DNA of 7,485 nucleotides, from NCBI GenBank assembly GCA_016182225.1, contig JACOXV010000036.1, positions 1-7,485 on the forward strand, read 5' to 3'. Position numbers and translations under genes: made by a program. The notes beneath the pieces are model-generated. The model did no database searches. It was given only the letters and a program-made list of their open reading frames with translations, and was not told the DNA's origin. Within the stretch, counting starts at the first letter, position 1. Every line of letters begins with the position of its first letter. This DNA comes from Candidatus Levyibacteriota bacterium (GTDB taxonomy: Bacteria; Patescibacteriota; Microgenomatia; Levybacterales; UBA12049). This document shows, one piece after another, positions 5,887 through 7,485 of this stretch.

Positions 5887-6357
5887 TTACGAAATGTTAT
5901 TCTTTTCAGACTTATTTAACTTTTCTAGTCTCCTTATTTCAGATTGATAGTTCTTCTTCGAAAAGGTATATGTAGGAAAGGCACTGTAGTCCCAAAAAGA
6001 AGCCTTTGAATCTTTTCCCCGATGAGGCTGCTCAAAATTACTCCATATTATTGAGTTTTTATTTTCAGTTACTGAGACTAATAACGGCCAGCAACCAACT
6101 TCTCCACACCCTGCACACTCTAAAATTACATGTTGATCGTCCCCAGGCCAATCTGAAAAATACCAATGTAAAAAATCTTCAGTGTACATGCCTGAATAAC
6201 CCCCCGCAATTTCTGGATGTCCTTCTTTAGTAGCAAAAGGCAATTCATGGTTTTTTATCAGTTCTATTAAATTCTTGCCATTAATAAAAATAGATACAGC
6301 AGAAATTTCTCGTCCACTAATGACTTTTTTATCGATTTTAAATTCAAGTTTATCCAT
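5887..6357 (-). CDS. Conserved protein with CxxCxxxxCWP motif, unknown function
   Basis: 156 residues, soluble, acidic, with no signal peptide or membrane helix. A Cys-rich patch, LECAGCGEVGCWPLLV (Cys 81, 84 and 89), and a later WSNFEQPHR (105-113) are its most distinctive parts. I recall a widespread family of roughly this size with the C-x-C/CG-x-x-GCWP and W-x-x-FEQPHR signatures, but no assigned function; metal binding through the cysteines is possible. The N-terminal half has a strand-rich region (AVSIFINGKNLIELIKN) and a stretch AGGYSGMYTEDFLHWYF, where other members often have a short conserved loop. The start is set by an extended -10 exactly 6 nt upstream. It is flanked by repeat copies C (3' side) and B (5' side). 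Confidence 0.7.
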   Translation of the reverse strand: MDKLEFKIDKKVISGREISAVSIFINGKNLIELIKNHELPFATKEGHPEIAGGYSGMYTEDFLHWYFSDWPGDDQHVILECAGCGEVGCWPLLVSVTENKNSIIWSNFEQPHRGKDSKASFWDYSAFPTYTFSKKNYQSEIRRLEKLNKSEKNNIS

Positions 6358-6363
6358 AAAAGT

Positions 6364-6372
6364 ATTATATCA
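6364..6372 (-). promoter_or_regulatory. Extended -10 promoter with leaderless spacing
   Basis: TGA followed by TATAAT on the minus strand, exactly 6 nt before the ATG at 6357. It lies in the left edge of repeat copy B and is preceded by CTCGAACCTC, nearly the same as upstream of the NUDIX gene. Confidence 0.65.
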
Positions 6373-6443
6373 GAGGTTCGAGTGCGGTAATGGGTGATAA
6401 TAGATTGATATATTTGCCCGAGGCTAAAAAAATGGGTCAGCAA

Positions 6444-6464
6444 ACCCTGAGCTTGTCGAAGGGT
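6444..6464. repeat. REP-like palindromic element, copy 2
   Basis: ACCCTGAGCTTGTCGAAGGGT, flanked by complementary ACCC and GGGT. The core is the same as at 4365-4390. It lies inside tail repeat copy B, just before the segment shared with copies A, C and D, so both REP-like copies occupy the same position relative to that segment. Confidence 0.7.
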
Positions 6465-6554
6465 AGCCTACAGAACGATGTTCGAACTTATTATAGCAAA
6501 TTATCTATGAAAGAATTTGAATTTTATAAAAGTTCTTTCACAATTCTGTAAGTG

Positions 6555-7136
6555 TTATCCTAAAAAGATTTTTTTCATCTCCTCGAGTTTAGTTGGATTA
6601 TTTATAGTTCTAAAAACTTTTAGCGACACTTCTGCATCTCTAAAGTTATCTTGAGCTGCCAATTCAAGAAACTCTTCGAAAATAACATATCTGAGCTTTA
6701 TCTTTTCGCCTGCTTCTACTTCTTGCTCCTTAACCTTGCGGCACCCTCGTGCAACATATGTGTATATAGCCCAATCAATTTTATCTATTAGCTGTGTAGT
6801 ATCAAATAGTATATAGTCATTGGCCTCCATTCCAGTTTCTTCTAATAATTCCCTTTTAGCAGCATCTAAAGGCTCTTCACCTTCGTCAATTCTGCCTCCA
6901 AGACATCCTATAAATGACTCAGTTCCTGGTTGTTCTTGTTCACTAACAATTATTTCGCCATTAGCTGTTATTGGAATAATGTTTACGGTGTCAGGTCTCT
7001 TTAGTTTTTCAAAGACAGTTTTAGTGTTATCGAATAATGTTTGCTCCCATTGGTATACATCAAAAAGTTTTCCATTAAAAACTTTTTTTGCATTTTCAGG
7101 AATTGGTTGCTTAGAAGTAGGTCTACTGGAATTCAT
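6555..7136 (-). CDS. NUDIX hydrolase, ADP-sugar pyrophosphatase-like
   Basis: 193 residues. A complete Nudix box GX5EX7REUXEEXGU spans residues 81-103 (Gly81, Glu87, Arg95, Glu96, Glu99, Glu100, Gly102), within GGRIDEGEEP and KRELLEETGM. The preceding part has strands of the Nudix fold (VNIIPITANGEIIVSEQEQPG), and the EQEQPG/GG spacing is like that of ADP-ribose or nucleoside-diphosphate-sugar pyrophosphatases (NudF-like). An N-terminal region of about 45 residues (NGKLFDVYQWEQTLFDN) is the usual dimerisation extension of that subgroup. It hydrolyses a nucleoside diphosphate linked to another moiety with Mg2+; the exact substrate is not readable. The start has an extended -10 exactly 6 nt upstream. 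It is bounded by repeat copy B at its 3' end and copy A at its 5' end. Confidence 0.88.
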   Translation of the reverse strand: MNSSRPTSKQPIPENAKKVFNGKLFDVYQWEQTLFDNTKTVFEKLKRPDTVNIIPITANGEIIVSEQEQPGTESFIGCLGGRIDEGEEPLDAAKRELLEETGMEANDYILFDTTQLIDKIDWAIYTYVARGCRKVKEQEVEAGEKIKLRYVIFEEFLELAAQDNFRDAEVSLKVFRTINNPTKLEEMKKIFLG

Positions 7137-7142
7137 ATTGTT

Positions 7143-7151
7143 ATTATATCA
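7143..7151 (-). promoter_or_regulatory. Extended -10 promoter of the NUDIX gene, leaderless spacing
   Basis: TGA followed by TATAAT on the minus strand, with exactly 6 nt to the ATG at 7136 and no Shine-Dalgarno sequence. It forms the left edge of repeat copy A. Confidence 0.65.
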
Positions 7152-7308
7152 AAGGTTCGAGTGCGGTCTTGGGATGAAATGGTTTGATACCTTTTCCCGA
7201 AGCTATAAAAATTAGGGTAATCTACCGAACGATGTTCGGACTTACTACAGTTCGCTTCAACAGAAGGAAGTAGAATTTTATAAAAATTCTTTCTCAAGTT
7301 TGTTGTAA
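7143..7308 (+). repeat. Tail repeat copy A (degenerate coding fragment)
   Basis: About 165 bp homologous to copy B. The last part on the plus strand reads LPNDVRTYYSSLQQKEVEFY, then KNSFSSLL, then TAA at 7306-7308. Upstream, the frame matching copy B is interrupted by an in-frame TGA (7173-7175) and by a one-base loss near 7215 relative to copy C, so no intact protein is encoded. The stop is 15 nt from the convergent stop of the hydrolase gene. The segment CCGAACGATGTTCGG (7225-7239) is a palindrome, but in this frame it encodes the conserved PNDVR. Confidence 0.65.
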
Positions 7309-7323
7309 GAATGTAATTGGTAA

Positions 7324-7485
7324 CTATTTGAGAATATCCTTAAGTAGGGCTAACATTTTATCTGGCTGCGATCTAAAAACGTTGTGACCCGCTCCTTTAA
7401 TAATTACAGGGTTGGTGATCAAGTCTTTAGCTGATTGTATCAACTTGTCATTTTCCCCATACACGAAAGTTATTTGATTCGAAAG
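7324..7485 (-). CDS. Alpha/beta hydrolase, C-terminal end (partial)
   Basis: The last 53 codons of a gene that continues beyond the right edge of the window. The end reads ITFVYGENDKLI, then NPVIIKGAGHNVF. These are the two last catalytic landmarks of the alpha/beta hydrolase fold: the acidic residue in the strand-6/7 turn (YGENDK) and the catalytic His in GAGHNV. The nucleophile elbow is outside the window, so esterase, lipase or thioesterase activity cannot be separated. The C-terminal helix (DKMLALLKDILK) is typical. It is on the same strand as the NUDIX gene, with 187 nt between, filled by repeat copy A. Confidence 0.75.
   Translation of the reverse strand, partial: LSNQITFVYGENDKLIQSAKDLITNPVIIKGAGHNVFRSQPDKMLALLKDILK

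Larger units (their letters stand above)
6364..6551 (+). repeat. Tail repeat copy B, with intact 53-codon reading frame
   Basis: About 190 bp matching copy A nearly end to end, except for a roughly 25-30 bp segment holding a REP-like palindrome that is absent from A. On the plus strand a frame with ATG at 6390 runs to TAA at 6549-6551 and ends LQNDVRTYYSKLSMKEFEFY, then KSSFTIL. Nineteen of 27 terminal residues match copy A, and many codon differences are synonymous (TAT/TAC, AGC/AGT, CGA/CGG, TTA/CTT). No ribosome site or promoter is seen for this frame, so it may be a remnant rather than an expressed small gene. The stop is 3 nt from the convergent NUDIX stop codon. Confidence 0.65.

Noticed and set aside
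7152..7162. AGGTTCGAGT as a tRNA T-arm (also at 6374-6383)
   Set aside because: No acceptor stem, anticodon arm or D-arm can be folded around it in either copy.
7225..7239. CCGAACGATGTTCGG as a LexA/SOS box
   Set aside because: The Bacillus-type box needs a 4-nt centre (CGAAC-N4-GTTCG); this has 3 nt. It is also in the coding frame of the tail repeat (PNDVR) and is not beside a repair gene.
6364..7308. Tail repeats as integron attC sites
   Set aside because: No paired RYYYAAC and GTTRRRY core sites were found in copies A or B, and no integron integrase is in the window. The layout is only analogous.

Overview
The window is an AT-rich, gene-dense piece of bacterial chromosome that I infer comes from the Candidate Phyla Radiation (Patescibacteria, perhaps a Microgenomates-type lineage). 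The grounds are small proteins, near absence of Shine-Dalgarno sequences, a membrane-protein/regulator pair and a small coiled-coil protein of kinds I associate with such genomes, and dispersed short palindromes. No rRNA, tRNA or marker gene confirms this. TAA, TAG and TGA are all used as stops, so I see no sign of recoding.

Left part (1-3250): a minus-strand MFS transporter that seems to have lost TM1 and TM5-6 through in-frame deletions is divergent from a plus-strand NRAMP-like transporter. The NRAMP-like protein carries unusual residues where the canonical metal-binding motifs should be. A spacer with two mutually complementary 13-bp palindromes follows, then a stand-alone MOSC-domain gene broken by one frameshift just before its conserved cysteine.

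Middle part (3250-5770): a minus-strand coiled-coil protein of unknown function, a hicBA toxin-antitoxin operon, and a DUF1905/YdeI-like protein, all on the minus strand. Divergent from these is a plus-strand two-gene operon encoding a DUF2975-like four-helix membrane protein and a small XRE/YozG-like repressor.

Right part (5770-7485): three minus-strand accessory genes: a protein with a CxxCxxxxCWP motif and no known function, a NUDIX hydrolase, and the C-terminal end of an alpha/beta hydrolase. Spacers separate them, and these carry three diverged copies of one plus-strand sequence that ends in a stop codon 0, 3 and 15 nt from the convergent stop of the neighbouring gene. The copies are conserved at amino-acid level, with many synonymous changes, so they look like 3' ends of one gene family. 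A fourth, shorter match overlaps the 3' end of the YdeI-like gene. A dispersed palindrome (CCCTGAGCTTGTCGAAGGG type) sits at the same place in two copies. In effect each of these minus-strand genes is followed by a shared repeat and then by the next gene's own promoter, a cassette-like layout.

A second theme is promoter design. Most genes have an extended -10 element (TGnTATAAT-like) very close to the start codon. In four of them the gap is exactly 6 nt, which predicts leaderless mRNAs starting at the first base of the start codon.
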